Below, piece by piece: positions 25,632 through 34,674 of a stretch of 64,000 nucleotides of DNA. The notes below the pieces were generated by a model. That model was not told the origin of the DNA, searched no databases, and was given only the letters and a program-made list of their open reading frames with translations. The translations under genes were made by a program, and so were the position numbers. Each line of letters opens with the position of its first letter. Within the stretch, counting starts at the first letter, position 1. The stretch comes from Eubacteriaceae bacterium (GTDB lineage Bacteria > Bacillota > Clostridia > Lachnospirales > Lachnospiraceae): contig CABJBF010000001.1 in the NCBI GenBank assembly GCA_902363805.1, positions 682,001 to 746,000 of the forward strand, in the 5' to 3' direction.

Positions 25632-27209
25632 ATGTACGATACTGTAGCATATATATACAAGGATTATCGAATCGAATTTAAAGAAGAAGGGTCTCAGGTT
25701 TGCGGAGAGGCTTTTTATCCGGGAGAGATATTACCGGTTGGAACAATTGCAGGACATTCATATAACTCTAAAGACGAAAATGATATTTCGCATATAAAAG
25801 ACAATTCACTTCATATAGATATGCTGATTGTAAGCGAAAAGCATAATGGAAAAGGGGTAGGTTCAACCCTTATGAAGATGATGATGTTATATGTTGAAAA
25901 ACGTAAATTTAAACATGTTACTACGAATCCAACACCAATAGATGGTAGGACAACAAAACAATTGGAGAAATTTTATCATAAATTTCATTTTAGTACGGGA
26001 ATTATGATAAAAAGAATTGAATTTGTAGATGACAAAGATATGTTTGAGTTAGACCGTGACGAGAATAATGAAGAAGAATTCGAGACTCAGAAGATAAAAA
26101 ATATTAACCATGATGTTGAAAAGGCTGTAAGCTCACAGAAGGCGGGTAGTTATAAGGAAGAAGAAGTTATCGAAGGACTTCAGCCTGTTGAGAAGATTGA
26201 ACTTAAAGAAAATATACAGGCAGCGCTTAGAGTATTAGACGAGGAAGCTCATAAGATAGAAATGAAAAAAGTTATGCTTGAAGAGATATCTAATGCGAAT
26301 GGAATAGAAGAATCTTTAGATGAGTCAGAACAGGATGTTGAATTAAAAGAAGAAGCTACTAATAAAAGAACGGCTTCTGATAATGCTAAAATATCTTTAA
26401 AACAAGATGACGATAAGAAAAAACAGGAACTAAAGACTGAATGCAAGATAAGCGATAAATTGGAAGATGATTTTGCTAAAGAGGAAAAAGACGATTCTGC
26501 AGAGCATTTAGAAGAAAAAACGGGCTCAGAGGAAAAGGCAGCTTCACAAGTCAACCATATTCCGAATTCTTACAATATTGGAATATTGACAACAATTTAT
26601 TATGTAGAGGAAAGATTGCCAAAGAAGAGCGATATTCTTGATATAAGCTCAAGATTTGTAGCACAGAAAGCTTATTTTGAACAGAAAGGTCACAAAGTTA
26701 CTTCTGTTAATTCCATAGATTTAACAGAATTTAATGATGAGAGTTTCGATGTTGTACTTGCAGTTGAACCTATGGATAAATTAAAGACAAAAGAAGAACA
26801 GGTGTCATTTCTTAAAGAAGCATACAGAGTGTGTAAAGTAGGCGGAAGAGTTTTCGTTTCATTTACTTCTAATGATATGATGCTTGCAAATGAAATTTTA
26901 AATTACGATCCTGATTTTCTTAAATCTGAAAATGTAGACAAGAAAACAATGAAGATTCTTCATGGAAGTAAAACTACATTTACCATAGATGAGATGGAAG
27001 ATGTAATTCATTCAAGCGGAATGGAATTTACAAAAAGATTTGCTATGGATGGAATAGGTTCTATGATGACTGAACAAATTGATGCAATGAATGATAGTCA
27101 GTTTAATAAATGGATGAGTTATCATTTATATGCGTGTGAGAAAGAGCATGGAATAGGATACAGTTCATCAATTGTTTATATAATTAAGAAAATAGACTTA
27201 AGTGTTTAG
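25632..27209 (+). CDS. GNAT acetyltransferase-methyltransferase-like fusion protein
   Basis: 525 residues in three parts. 1 to about 140: GNAT fold, with HIDMLIVSEKHNGKGVGSTLMKMMM matching motif A (acetyl-CoA binding, xGxGxGS variant KGVGS) and EKFYHKFHF matching motif B. 145-310: acidic, Glu/Lys-rich coiled linker with no fold seen. 310-525: class I SAM-methyltransferase-like fold, with FDVVLAVEPMD, the EAYRVCKVGGRVFVSF strand (motif after FxxVL) and a C-terminal HLYACEKEHG. The SAM glycine loop is not canonical: ILDISSRFV stands where DxGxGxG is expected, so the second domain may be inactive or bind something else. AAGGAG before ATG. Single gene with its own terminator. Function unknown. 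Confidence 0.7.
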   Translation: MYDTVAYIYKDYRIEFKEEGSQVCGEAFYPGEILPVGTIAGHSYNSKDENDISHIKDNSLHIDMLIVSEKHNGKGVGSTLMKMMMLYVEKRKFKHVTTNPTPIDGRTTKQLEKFYHKFHFSTGIMIKRIEFVDDKDMFELDRDENNEEEFETQKIKNINHDVEKAVSSQKAGSYKEEEVIEGLQPVEKIELKENIQAALRVLDEEAHKIEMKKVMLEEISNANGIEESLDESEQDVELKEEATNKRTASDNAKISLKQDDDKKKQELKTECKISDKLEDDFAKEEKDDSAEHLEEKTGSEEKAASQVNHIPNSYNIGILTTIYYVEERLPKKSDILDISSRFVAQKAYFEQKGHKVTSVNSIDLTEFNDESFDVVLAVEPMDKLKTKEEQVSFLKEAYRVCKVGGRVFVSFTSNDMMLANEILNYDPDFLKSENVDKKTMKILHGSKTTFTIDEMEDVIHSSGMEFTKRFAMDGIGSMMTEQIDAMNDSQFNKWMSYHLYACEKEHGIGYSSSIVYIIKKIDLSV

Positions 27210-27314
27210 AATAATTAAGAAAAAGAACTTAACTAAAGATGAGAAAAATAGACTTAAATTCTTACAACTAAAATGAATTTAAGTGATTAGAATCATCAAT
27301 AAATATCAAATATA

Positions 27315-27353
27315 AAATGCGGTGGTAGCGGTAATTTGCCTGCCACCGTATTT
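27315..27353 (+). terminator. Intrinsic terminator
   Basis: A 14-bp stem (27315-27328 with 27340-27353, two G-T pairs) around an 11-base loop, 106 bases after the fusion gene; the right arm ends in TATTTTATT. Confidence 0.75.
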
Positions 27354-27411
27354 TATTACAAATTTTTCTGAAATAATTTTACAAACTTTAGTGTAAATTT
27401 TGGCAAAATAC

Positions 27412-27440
27412 TTGTTTGATTAGTAAAAATAAAATATAAT
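27412..27440 (+). promoter_or_regulatory. Promoter of the 628-residue secreted protein gene
   Basis: TTGTTT (27412-27417), 17 bases, TATAAT (27435-27440), 37 bases before the start codon. Confidence 0.65.
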
Positions 27441-27476
27441 AAAAACGTTATTGGGAAAAACAAAGGAGAGGGTTTT

Positions 27477-29363
27477 ATGTTAAGAAAACAATTATTTAAA
27501 CAGGCAGCAGTCTGTGTTTTAGCTGCCGGAATGATTATGTCAAACATACCATGTACACAGGTTAATGGTATATACGCAAGTGTTGATGTTACAAATAGTG
27601 TAACAGTTAATTTGAGTCAAAAGATTCAGGTTGTAAGTGCAGATTCAAAAAGTGTTTTATACAAATTTGTACCAACACAGACAGACACATATGCTTTATT
27701 TAGTGAGGGAAATCAAAGTGTCCATTGCAACATCTTAAATTCCACAGGCGATGTAATATCTAATTTTTATCCAATGGATTCAGAAGGAATCAATTTTTGT
27801 ACAAATTATGAAATGAAAGAGGGACAGGTTTATTATTTCCAAATAATAAGCGAGTCAGGAAGTCCTTTAAACACAAGTGTTACGCTTAGAAAATATTCTG
27901 ACGTTTCATTGAAAGTTGATTATTTGGGAGATAGTAAATCTAATCATGTAAAAATTCCTGTAATATTAGGAAAGCCTGTGACAGTTAGTTTAAATGCCAA
28001 GGTTACATCAGCAACAGGAACAATTACATATTCATGGTATGCATATGATAAAAATATGGATTTGACATATTTGCCAAATGAAAAAGGTGAAACATTAACA
28101 ATAAATCAGGTTAATGAGCAGAGCCCAATAGGATACAGATGTGTTGTTTCAAATGGAATCAATTCAGAAATATTTGAAATAGAACTTTTGTCAAATATTT
28201 CAGTATCAGAATTTGAAAAAAATAATGAAGAGATTTTCTTGAATGATTCAAAGAAAGTGGCATTTAGAGAGAACGGGACTAAGCAGATGGTTTTTAAATT
28301 TGTGCCAAATACAGACGGACAGTATGCTATGTATTCTAGTGAATCAGAAGAAAATAACGGACCTGCGACACGTTGTGATTTATATGATGAAACAGGAAAG
28401 TACATTGATTATAATGAATATGGAAATGAAAAGAATTTTGTAGTTATCGACACTCTTGAAAAGGGAAAAACTTATTATTTTGTTATAAGTAGTAACGAAC
28501 AAAACTACAATTCATTTAGAGTAACTTTGAAAAAGTCTGATGACGTTAAATTGAAAATTAATTATTCTGCAAATTATGATGTAGAAAATAACAGATATAA
28601 TATTATCTGCAAAGAAGGCGAAAATATTTCAATAGGAATTGGAGCAATTATATCTTCAGATATTGGAACAATTACATATAAATGGTTCAATGGAAATTCT
28701 CTTATAGAGGGAGAAAATAATGCAACAATTTCTATAAATAATGCAAATTCAGACAACGCCGGATTATATTATTGTCAGGTATCAAATGGAATGGATACAA
28801 AAACATTTAAGATTTTGTTGACAGTAAATAAGGTTGAGGATGTTACAACAAAGACAGAAACTACAACAAAACAGGAAGAGACTACAACAAAGGCAGAAGT
28901 TACAACTGTAGTAAACAATACACAACAGACAACAACTGCAACAACACAGACTACAACTAATAAAGCGAATACAACAACTGCAACAACACAGACTACAACT
29001 AATAAAGCGAATACAACAACGGTAAATGGAACACAGCAAACGACACAGACATTAGACGCAGGCACACAGACAATTGTAGGAACTGGAAAAATAAAATCAG
29101 CTGTTAAGAAAGCAAGAGCAAAGAAAGTTGTTATTAAACTTAAAAAAGTAAATGGTGCTTCAGGATATGAGATAAAAGTATCAACATCAAAGAAATTTGC
29201 TAAAAAGACAACAAAAACAGTAGATGCAAAGAAGTTATCTGTTACAGTTAAGAAGTTACAACCAAATAAAAAATATTTTGCCAAAGTAAGAGCGTATGTT
29301 ATCGTTAATGGAACAAAAGTATATGGCAAATATTCAAAGGCTGTAAAGATTAAGTTAAAGTAA
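27477..29363 (+). CDS. Secreted Ig-like protein with Thr-rich linker and basic fn3-like tail
   Basis: 628 residues. Signal peptide (1 to about 36, ending GIYA). Then two alternating pairs of domains: a PPC-like beta sandwich (about 45-145 and 265-350, with VLYKFVPTQTDTYALF and MVFKFVPNTDGQYAMY) and an Ig-like domain (about 150-240 and 355-450, with ITYSWYAYD and ITYKWFNGN). A Thr-rich linker (about 455-535, mostly TTT/ATT/TQT) precedes the basic C-terminal module (540-628; GYEIKVSTSKKFAKKT, YFAKVRAYVIVNG). Clear paralogue in layout of the 708-residue protein. GGAGAGG before ATG, own promoter and terminator. Role likely adhesion or carbohydrate contact, by analogy only. Confidence 0.8.
   Translation: MLRKQLFKQAAVCVLAAGMIMSNIPCTQVNGIYASVDVTNSVTVNLSQKIQVVSADSKSVLYKFVPTQTDTYALFSEGNQSVHCNILNSTGDVISNFYPMDSEGINFCTNYEMKEGQVYYFQIISESGSPLNTSVTLRKYSDVSLKVDYLGDSKSNHVKIPVILGKPVTVSLNAKVTSATGTITYSWYAYDKNMDLTYLPNEKGETLTINQVNEQSPIGYRCVVSNGINSEIFEIELLSNISVSEFEKNNEEIFLNDSKKVAFRENGTKQMVFKFVPNTDGQYAMYSSESEENNGPATRCDLYDETGKYIDYNEYGNEKNFVVIDTLEKGKTYYFVISSNEQNYNSFRVTLKKSDDVKLKINYSANYDVENNRYNIICKEGENISIGIGAIISSDIGTITYKWFNGNSLIEGENNATISINNANSDNAGLYYCQVSNGMDTKTFKILLTVNKVEDVTTKTETTTKQEETTTKAEVTTVVNNTQQTTTATTQTTTNKANTTTATTQTTTNKANTTTVNGTQQTTQTLDAGTQTIVGTGKIKSAVKKARAKKVVIKLKKVNGASGYEIKVSTSKKFAKKTTKTVDAKKLSVTVKKLQPNKKYFAKVRAYVIVNGTKVYGKYSKAVKIKLK
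28931..29014 (+). repeat. 42-bp tandem repeat in the Thr-rich linker
   Basis: Two identical 42-base units (28931-28972, 28973-29014), each coding 14 residues of TTATTQTTTNKAN type. Such exact in-frame repeats can gain or lose units and change linker length. Confidence 0.9.
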
Positions 29364-29423
29364 GACTTGAAAAATAAGTTGTATTGAAAACTAAATTGTA
29401 AATGTAAAATATTATATTTGAAG

Positions 29424-29453
29424 AGCTGTCGTATTTATACGGCAGCTTTTTTT
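29424..29453 (+). terminator. Intrinsic terminator
   Basis: Stem AGCTGTCGTA/TACGGCAGCT, TTTA loop, T7, 60 bases after the secreted-protein stop. Confidence 0.9.
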
Positions 29454-29493
29454 AAACCAAATTCAATCTAATTCAAAAAAATAGAGATTTTTT

Positions 29494-29524
29494 TGCAAGA
29501 TTATGATAAAAATAGTGTATAAGT
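29494..29524 (+). promoter_or_regulatory. Candidate promoter of the sigma factor gene
   Basis: TGCAAG (29494) and GTGTATAAGT (29515) with the same 21-base offset as at 30414/30435 before acpP. A palindrome, TGTACGTACA (29528-29537), lies just downstream. Confidence 0.4.
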
Positions 29525-29560
29525 TAATGTACGTACAAAATCCTTAAGGAGAACAAAGAA

Positions 29561-30130
29561 GTGACAGATGAAAGAATTTTAAAGTTGCTGATAAATAAAG
29601 ACGAAAAAGCTCTTTATAAATTATCGGGAAAATATGACAAGTTACTTAGTTACATTATTTCAAATATTGTGGGAAATAGACCGGAAGATGTAGAAGAATG
29701 CCTGAATGATACTTATTTTAAGGTATGGAAAAATGCACATAAAATCGATTTGAAAAAAGCATCACTTAAGACATATTTGAAATATGTAGCAAGAAATACG
29801 GCGATTAACAGAATAAGAGATTTAAGCAAAGATGAAATAATGCTTGAACATGGGGACACGGAAGAAATGCTTAAAAATTATGTTTCCATAAGCAAAGGAC
29901 CTGAAGACAGGGCAATGATTGAAGAAGATGTAAATTTGCTTAAAAATATATTAGATGATTTAAAACCAAGAGAAAAAGAATTGGTTATTAGAAAATATTT
30001 TTACATACAGAGTTCCAAAGTGATAGCGCAAGAAATGAATATGGAAGTTACTACGGTAGATTCATATTTATCAAGGCTTAGAAAGAAAATGAAAAAGGAA
30101 TTCCAGAGGAGAGAAGAAAGTTATGAGTAA
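29561..30130 (+). CDS. ECF-type RNA polymerase sigma factor
   Basis: 189 residues, GTG start with AAGGAG 10 bases upstream. Seen: sigma region 2 (about 15-85) with LLSYIISNIVGNRPEDVEECLNDTYFKVW and TYLKYVARNTAINRIRD, the core-binding and -10 recognition helices; sigma region 4 (about 125-180) with LKPREKELVIRKYFYIQSSKVIAQEMNM, a helix-turn-helix for the -35 box. Only regions 2 and 4 are present, as in ECF factors. The next gene overlaps by 8 bases and codes a small membrane protein, the place of an anti-sigma factor. Its targets are unknown, but a shared promoter pattern suggests itself and acpP. Confidence 0.9.
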   Translation: MTDERILKLLINKDEKALYKLSGKYDKLLSYIISNIVGNRPEDVEECLNDTYFKVWKNAHKIDLKKASLKTYLKYVARNTAINRIRDLSKDEIMLEHGDTEEMLKNYVSISKGPEDRAMIEEDVNLLKNILDDLKPREKELVIRKYFYIQSSKVIAQEMNMEVTTVDSYLSRLRKKMKKEFQRREESYE

Positions 30131-30383
30131 TCCAATAATTGAAAATGCGATTTTTGAAAGCAAGTTAATTGATTTATTTAGTAAAATAGATATAAGTGAA
30201 GTTGAAACAGATTATCCGGACGAAGATATTGAAAAGTTGAAATTTGAAGAAACACTATTTGAAAAATGGTGGAATAATAAAAAAGTAAGAAGAGTTACTG
30301 AAGTGGGTGTGCTTGCAGCATCCCTTACAACAGGAATAATTGTTGCAATCAGAGTTATCCACAAAAAAAGAAAAGCTGCGTAG
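30123..30383 (+). CDS. Small single-pass membrane protein, possible anti-sigma partner
   Basis: 86 residues: an acidic N-terminal cytoplasmic part (about 1-55, with DYPDEDIEKLKFEETLFEKWW), one membrane segment (about 59-79) and a basic tail HKKRKAA. Overlaps the sigma gene by 8 bases, with GAGGAGAG just before its ATG, so the two are translationally coupled. Position and topology suggest an anti-sigma or sensor role, but it lacks a recognisable zinc anti-sigma domain and has almost no extracellular part. Function is inferred from position only. Confidence 0.7.
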   Translation: MSNPIIENAIFESKLIDLFSKIDISEVETDYPDEDIEKLKFEETLFEKWWNNKKVRRVTEVGVLAASLTTGIIVAIRVIHKKRKAA

Positions 30384-30389
30384 CAATCA

Positions 30390-30430
30390 AAAAATAAAAT
30401 TTTGCAAAAAAAATGCAAGGTTTTATTTTT
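30390..30430 (+). terminator. Intrinsic terminator before acpP
   Basis: A 17-bp stem (30390-30406 with 30414-30430, two G-T pairs), 7-base loop, with a long T-run. Its right arm overlaps the -35-like part of the candidate acpP promoter. Confidence 0.8.
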
Positions 30431-30444
30431 TTTTGTGTATAAGT
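30414..30444 (+). promoter_or_regulatory. Candidate promoter of the fatty acid operon
   Basis: TGCAAG (30414) and GTGTATAAGT (30435), the same words and spacing as before the ECF sigma gene, 50 bases before acpP. I see no FabT/FapR operator that I can name. Confidence 0.4.
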
Positions 30445-30493
30445 ATATGTCCGCGTTAAAAAAGTGGAACAAAAAGAAAAGAGGAATTAAAAA

Positions 30494-30724
30494 ATGGTAG
30501 AAAAGATTATTGAATTAGCAAAAGAAAATTTAAGTATTGATGGAGAAATTACAGCAACAAGTTCTTTCAAAGAAGATTTGGAAGTAGATTCATTAGACTT
30601 AATGGAATTAGTTATGGCATTAGAAGATGAATTTAATGTAGAAATTCCATCAGAAGAATTACAGAATATCAAGACAGTTCAGGATGTTGCTGACTATTTA
30701 ACATCAAAAGGCGTGGAGGCATAA
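30494..30724 (+). CDS. acpP: Acyl carrier protein
   Basis: Carries growing fatty acyl chains on phosphopantetheine. 76 residues, acidic, with the attachment motif VDSLDLMELV (Ser33). AGAGGAA before ATG. First gene of the fatty acid operon, one base gap to fabK. Stand-alone ACP with FabK, FabD, FabG and FabF around it identifies the type II system rather than a polyketide carrier. Confidence 0.95.
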   Translation: MVEKIIELAKENLSIDGEITATSSFKEDLEVDSLDLMELVMALEDEFNVEIPSEELQNIKTVQDVADYLTSKGVEA

Positions 30725-31648
30725 ATGAAAACAAGAATAACAGAATTGCTTAAAATTAAGCATCCTATTATTCAGGGAGGTATGGCATGGGTAGCTGACC
30801 ATCATTTGGCAGCTGCTGTGTCAAATGCCGGCGGACTTGGAATTATAGGTGCGGCAAATGCTCCGGCAGAAGTAGTTAGAGAGGAAATAAGAAAGACAAG
30901 AGAATTAACAGATAAGCCTTTTGGGGTAAATGTAATGCTTCTTAGTCCATCAGCAGATGAAGTTGCAAAAGTAGTTGTTGAAGAACAAGTTCCCGTAGTT
31001 ACAACAGGTGCAGGAAATCCTGAAAAATATATGGAAATGTGGAAAGAAGCGGGAATAACTGTTATTCCGGTTATTGCTTCTGTAGCGATGGCAAGAAGAT
31101 TAGAAAGAACCGGAGTTGACGCGGTTATCGCAGAAGGATGTGAATCAGGCGGCCATATTGGTGAATCAACTTCAATGACTTTAATACCACAGGTAGCTGA
31201 TGCGATAGAAATTCCTGTAATTGGAGCAGGTGGCGTAGGCGATGGAAGAGGCATGGCAGCAATGTTTATGTTAGGTGCTGAAGGAATTCAGGCAGGTACA
31301 TGTTTCTTAGTGGCAAACGAAACAAATATTCATGAAAATTATAAAAATAAAGTTTTAAAGGCAAAAGATATTGACTCGGTTGTAACAGGAAGAAGCCATG
31401 GACATCCGGCACGTTCATTAAGAAATAATATGACAAGACAATATGTAAAAATGGAAAATGAAGGTGCAGGATTTGAAGAATTAGAATATCTCACATTAGG
31501 CTCGCTTAGAAAGGCAGTGCAAGATGGAGATACACAGAATGGCTCTTTTATGGCAGGACAGATAGCAGGACTTATACACGAAACAAAAAGCTGCAAAGAA
31601 ATAATTGAAGAAATGGAAAATCAGGCAGAAAAACTTTTAAAATTATAA
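30725..31648 (+). CDS. fabK: Enoyl-ACP reductase II
   Basis: FMN-dependent reduction of trans-2-enoyl-ACP, the last step of each elongation round; the triclosan-tolerant alternative to FabI. 307 residues with TIM-barrel features of the family: HPIIQGGMAWVADHHLA near residue 12, NAGGLGIIGAANAP, CESGGHIGE near 140, and VIGAGGVGDGRGMAAMFMLGAEG (split here: GAGGVGDG then MLGAEGIQ) for FMN phosphate. Ribosome site GGAGG at the end of acpP. Position inside the fab operon makes FabK firmer than nitronate monooxygenase. Confidence 0.93.
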   Translation: MKTRITELLKIKHPIIQGGMAWVADHHLAAAVSNAGGLGIIGAANAPAEVVREEIRKTRELTDKPFGVNVMLLSPSADEVAKVVVEEQVPVVTTGAGNPEKYMEMWKEAGITVIPVIASVAMARRLERTGVDAVIAEGCESGGHIGESTSMTLIPQVADAIEIPVIGAGGVGDGRGMAAMFMLGAEGIQAGTCFLVANETNIHENYKNKVLKAKDIDSVVTGRSHGHPARSLRNNMTRQYVKMENEGAGFEELEYLTLGSLRKAVQDGDTQNGSFMAGQIAGLIHETKSCKEIIEEMENQAEKLLKL

Positions 31649-31737
31649 AAATTTAATTGAAATTTTTTGAACAAAAAATAAAAGTAAGTGTGTATCAAAT
31701 AAAAAACATGAATTATAACTCAAAGTTAGGAGGAAAC

Positions 31738-32664
31738 ATGGGAAAGACGGCATTTATTTTTCCGGGACAAGGTGCTCAGTATTTTGGAATGGGAAAAGAT
31801 TTTTTTGATAAATATGAAGACAGTAAAAAATACTTTGAAGAAGCATCGAAGATTCTTGGATTTGATATGGAAAAGATGTGCTTTGAAGAAAATGAAGATT
31901 TAAACAATACACAGTATACACAGGCAGCAATGTTTACAGTATGCGCAGCAATTTTACAACAGATTGAAAAAACAGGAGTAAAGCCTGACGTGTGTGCAGG
32001 ATTAAGTCTTGGAGAATATGCAGCCCTTTATTCATGCGGAACAATTACATTTGAGGATGCGGTTTATCTCCTAAGAAAAAGAGGAATGTTTATGGATGAA
32101 GAAGTTCCGGATGGTAAAGGAACAATGGCAGCAGTGCTTGGAATGGATGCAGATAAAATTGATGATATTTGCAAAAATACAGAAGGAGAAGTGGCAGTTG
32201 CAAATTATAATTGTCCGGGTCAGATTGTTATAACAGGTGAAACTGATGCAGTAGAGAGAGCTTCAAAAACTTTAGCGGAAAATGGAGCAAAGAGAGTTTT
32301 GCCACTTAAGGTAAGCGGACCATTTCACTCTGCCATGCTAAAAGGGGCAGGAGATAAGCTGGAAAAAGAATTGAAAAATGTTGAGTTTAAAGAACTTAAA
32401 ATGCCGTATGTGGCAAATTGTAATGCAAGTTACATATATGATAATTCACAAATAAAAGAACTTCTAAAAAAACAGATTTCATCACCTGTAAAATTTATGC
32501 AGAGTGTTGAAAAAATGATAGATGATGGAGTTGATACATTTGTTGAAATAGGACCGGGGAAAACACTTTCTAAATTTGTTAAAAAAATCAATAAAGATGT
32601 AACGGTAATAAATATTGAAAAAGTGGATGATTTAGAAAAACTGAAAGGATTAGAAATATGTTAA
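31738..32664 (+). CDS. fabD: Malonyl-CoA-ACP transacylase
   Basis: Loads malonyl from CoA onto ACP. 308 residues from ATG 31738, which has AGGAGG upstream; the frame is open to 31657 but that start has no ribosome site. Seen: [12 protein letters not shown] (8-19), the nucleophile elbow [10 protein letters not shown] (Ser90), and GPFHSAML with the catalytic His near 200. Overlaps fabG by 7 bases. Confidence 0.95.
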   Translation: MGKTAFIFPGQGAQYFGMGKDFFDKYEDSKKYFEEASKILGFDMEKMCFEENEDLNNTQYTQAAMFTVCAAILQQIEKTGVKPDVCAGLSLGEYAALYSCGTITFEDAVYLLRKRGMFMDEEVPDGKGTMAAVLGMDADKIDDICKNTEGEVAVANYNCPGQIVITGETDAVERASKTLAENGAKRVLPLKVSGPFHSAMLKGAGDKLEKELKNVEFKELKMPYVANCNASYIYDNSQIKELLKKQISSPVKFMQSVEKMIDDGVDTFVEIGPGKTLSKFVKKINKDVTVINIEKVDDLEKLKGLEIC

Positions 32665-33398
32665 GTAATAAAGTAGCAATTGTTACAGGAGCTTCCAGAG
32701 GAATAGGCGCTAAGGTGGCAAAGACATTTGCTGAAAATAACGCAGTTGTAATAGTAAATTATGCAGGCTCTAAGGAAAAGGCAGAAAATGTTGTTGACGA
32801 AATTATTAAATCAGGGGGAAAAGCAGAAGCTTATAAATGCAATGTAGCCTCATTTGATGAAGTAAAAGAAATGATGGAATATGTTGTAAAAACTTATGGA
32901 AGAATAGACATTCTTGTAAACAATGCAGGGATTACAAAAGATAATCTTTTGCTCAGAATGTCAGAACAGGAATTTGACGATGTAATAGATGTTAATTTAA
33001 AAGGAACATTTAATTGTATGAAAAATGTAACAAGACAAATGATGCGACAAAAAAACGGAAGGATAATTAACATGTCTTCAGTAGTTGGAGTTCATGGAAA
33101 TGCAGGACAATTAAATTACAGTGCTTCAAAAGCAGGAATAATAGGAATGACTAAATCGCTTGCAAAAGAAATGGCTTCCAGAAATATAACTGTAAATGCA
33201 ATTGCACCCGGATTTATTGAAACTGATATGACGGGTCAGCTGGATGAAAATGTGAAGAAACAGATTTTATCAGGAATTCCGGCTAATTGTCTTGGAAATG
33301 TAAATGATATTGCACAGACGGCGCTGTTTTTGGCATCTGATGGAGCAAGATATATTACAGGACAGGTTATCGGAGTAGATGGAGGTATGGGAATTTGA
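32658..33398 (+). CDS. fabG: 3-oxoacyl-ACP reductase
   Basis: NADPH-dependent reduction of beta-ketoacyl-ACP. 246 residues, short-chain dehydrogenase fold: TGASRGIG (10-17) for cofactor, NNAGIT near 88, catalytic Ser140/141, Tyr154 and Lys158 (YSASK), and the C-terminal [10 protein letters not shown] ending typical of FabG. Overlaps fabD upstream by 7 bases and fabF downstream by 4. Confidence 0.95.
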   Translation: MLSNKVAIVTGASRGIGAKVAKTFAENNAVVIVNYAGSKEKAENVVDEIIKSGGKAEAYKCNVASFDEVKEMMEYVVKTYGRIDILVNNAGITKDNLLLRMSEQEFDDVIDVNLKGTFNCMKNVTRQMMRQKNGRIINMSSVVGVHGNAGQLNYSASKAGIIGMTKSLAKEMASRNITVNAIAPGFIETDMTGQLDENVKKQILSGIPANCLGNVNDIAQTALFLASDGARYITGQVIGVDGGMGI

Positions 33399-34630
33399 AA
33401 CGAAGAGTAGTAGTAACCGGATTAGGAATAATATCACCAATTGGTAATGACATAGATACATTTTGGGAAAATGTGAAAAAAGGAACAGTAGGAATCGGAG
33501 AGATAACAAAATTTGATACTACGGATTTTAAGGTAAAACTTGCAGCAGAAGTTAAAGATTTTGATGCTACAAAATATATGGATAAGCGCGAAGCAAGAAG
33601 AATGGAATTGTTTTCTCAGTATGCAGTAGCAGCGGCAAAACAGGCAGTTGAAGATTCAGGGCTTGATTTGGAAAAAACAGATAAAAACAGAATGGGTGTT
33701 TCTATAGGCTCAGGAGTTGGAAGCTTGCAGGCGATGGAAAGAGAACATAAAAAGTTACTTGAAAAAGGACCGGGAAGAATTAGCCCGATGTTAGTTCCGA
33801 TGATGATTACAAATATGGCAGCAGGAAATGTGGCAATTCAGTTTGGCTGTAAAGGCAAGTGTTTAAACATCGTAACTGCATGTGCAACAGGAACACATTC
33901 GATAGGAGAAGCATTCAGATACATTCAGTATGGTGATGCAGACATTATGCTTGCAGGTGGAACGGAAGCATCAGTTTGCCCAATAGGAGTGGGCGGATTT
34001 TCAGCACTTACAGCACTTTCAACACAGGAAAATCCTTTAAGAGCTTCAATCCCATTTGACAAAGAAAGAAGTGGATTTGTTATGGGTGAGGGTGCAGGAG
34101 TTGTTGTATTAGAAGAATACGAGCATGCAATAAAGCGCGGAGCAAAGATATATGGTGAAGTTGCAGGATATGGTGCAACATGTGATGCATTTCACATTAC
34201 ATCACCTGCCGAAGATGGTGAAGGTGCAGCAAGGGCTATGATGCTTGCGATGGAAGATGGAAATGTAAAACCTGAGCAGGTTGAGTATATAAATGCACAT
34301 GGAACAAGCACACATCATAATGATTTATTTGAAACAATGGCAATTAAAAAAGCATTTGGTGATAAAGCATATGATTTAAATGTAAATTCAACAAAGTCGA
34401 TGGTAGGTCATATGTTAGGTGCAGCAGGGGCTGTGGAATTTATCGTATGTATCAAATCTGTTATGGAAGATTACATCCATAAAACAGCAGGCTTTAAAGT
34501 AAAAGATGAAGAATTGGATTTGAATTACACACCTGAGGCTGTTAATAGAAAAGTAAATTATGCCATAAGTAATTCATTAGGTTTTGGTGGACATAACGGC
34601 AGCATAATGGTTAAAAAATTTGAAGTATAA
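33395..34630 (+). CDS. fabF: 3-oxoacyl-ACP synthase II
   Basis: Elongating condensing enzyme. 411 residues from a TTG start that overlaps the fabG stop (TTGA), with GGAGG about 9 bases upstream. Catalytic triad Cys163 (TACATGTHS), His near 303 ([11 protein letters not shown]) and His near 340 (VGHMLGAAG), as in KAS I/II. No fabH (initiating enzyme) is present in the operon. Confidence 0.95.
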   Translation: MKRRVVVTGLGIISPIGNDIDTFWENVKKGTVGIGEITKFDTTDFKVKLAAEVKDFDATKYMDKREARRMELFSQYAVAAAKQAVEDSGLDLEKTDKNRMGVSIGSGVGSLQAMEREHKKLLEKGPGRISPMLVPMMITNMAAGNVAIQFGCKGKCLNIVTACATGTHSIGEAFRYIQYGDADIMLAGGTEASVCPIGVGGFSALTALSTQENPLRASIPFDKERSGFVMGEGAGVVVLEEYEHAIKRGAKIYGEVAGYGATCDAFHITSPAEDGEGAARAMMLAMEDGNVKPEQVEYINAHGTSTHHNDLFETMAIKKAFGDKAYDLNVNSTKSMVGHMLGAAGAVEFIVCIKSVMEDYIHKTAGFKVKDEELDLNYTPEAVNRKVNYAISNSLGFGGHNGSIMVKKFEV

Positions 34631-34674
34631 TAGCTGAAAAAATAAATGATTATGATTATGAAAAGGAAATTAAA

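Noticed and set aside
28775..29329. 184-codon ORF on the minus strand
   Set aside because: Antisense of the Thr-rich linker and fn3 tail; its Val/Phe/Cys-rich composition is the mirror of ACA/ACT repeats, with no ribosome site.
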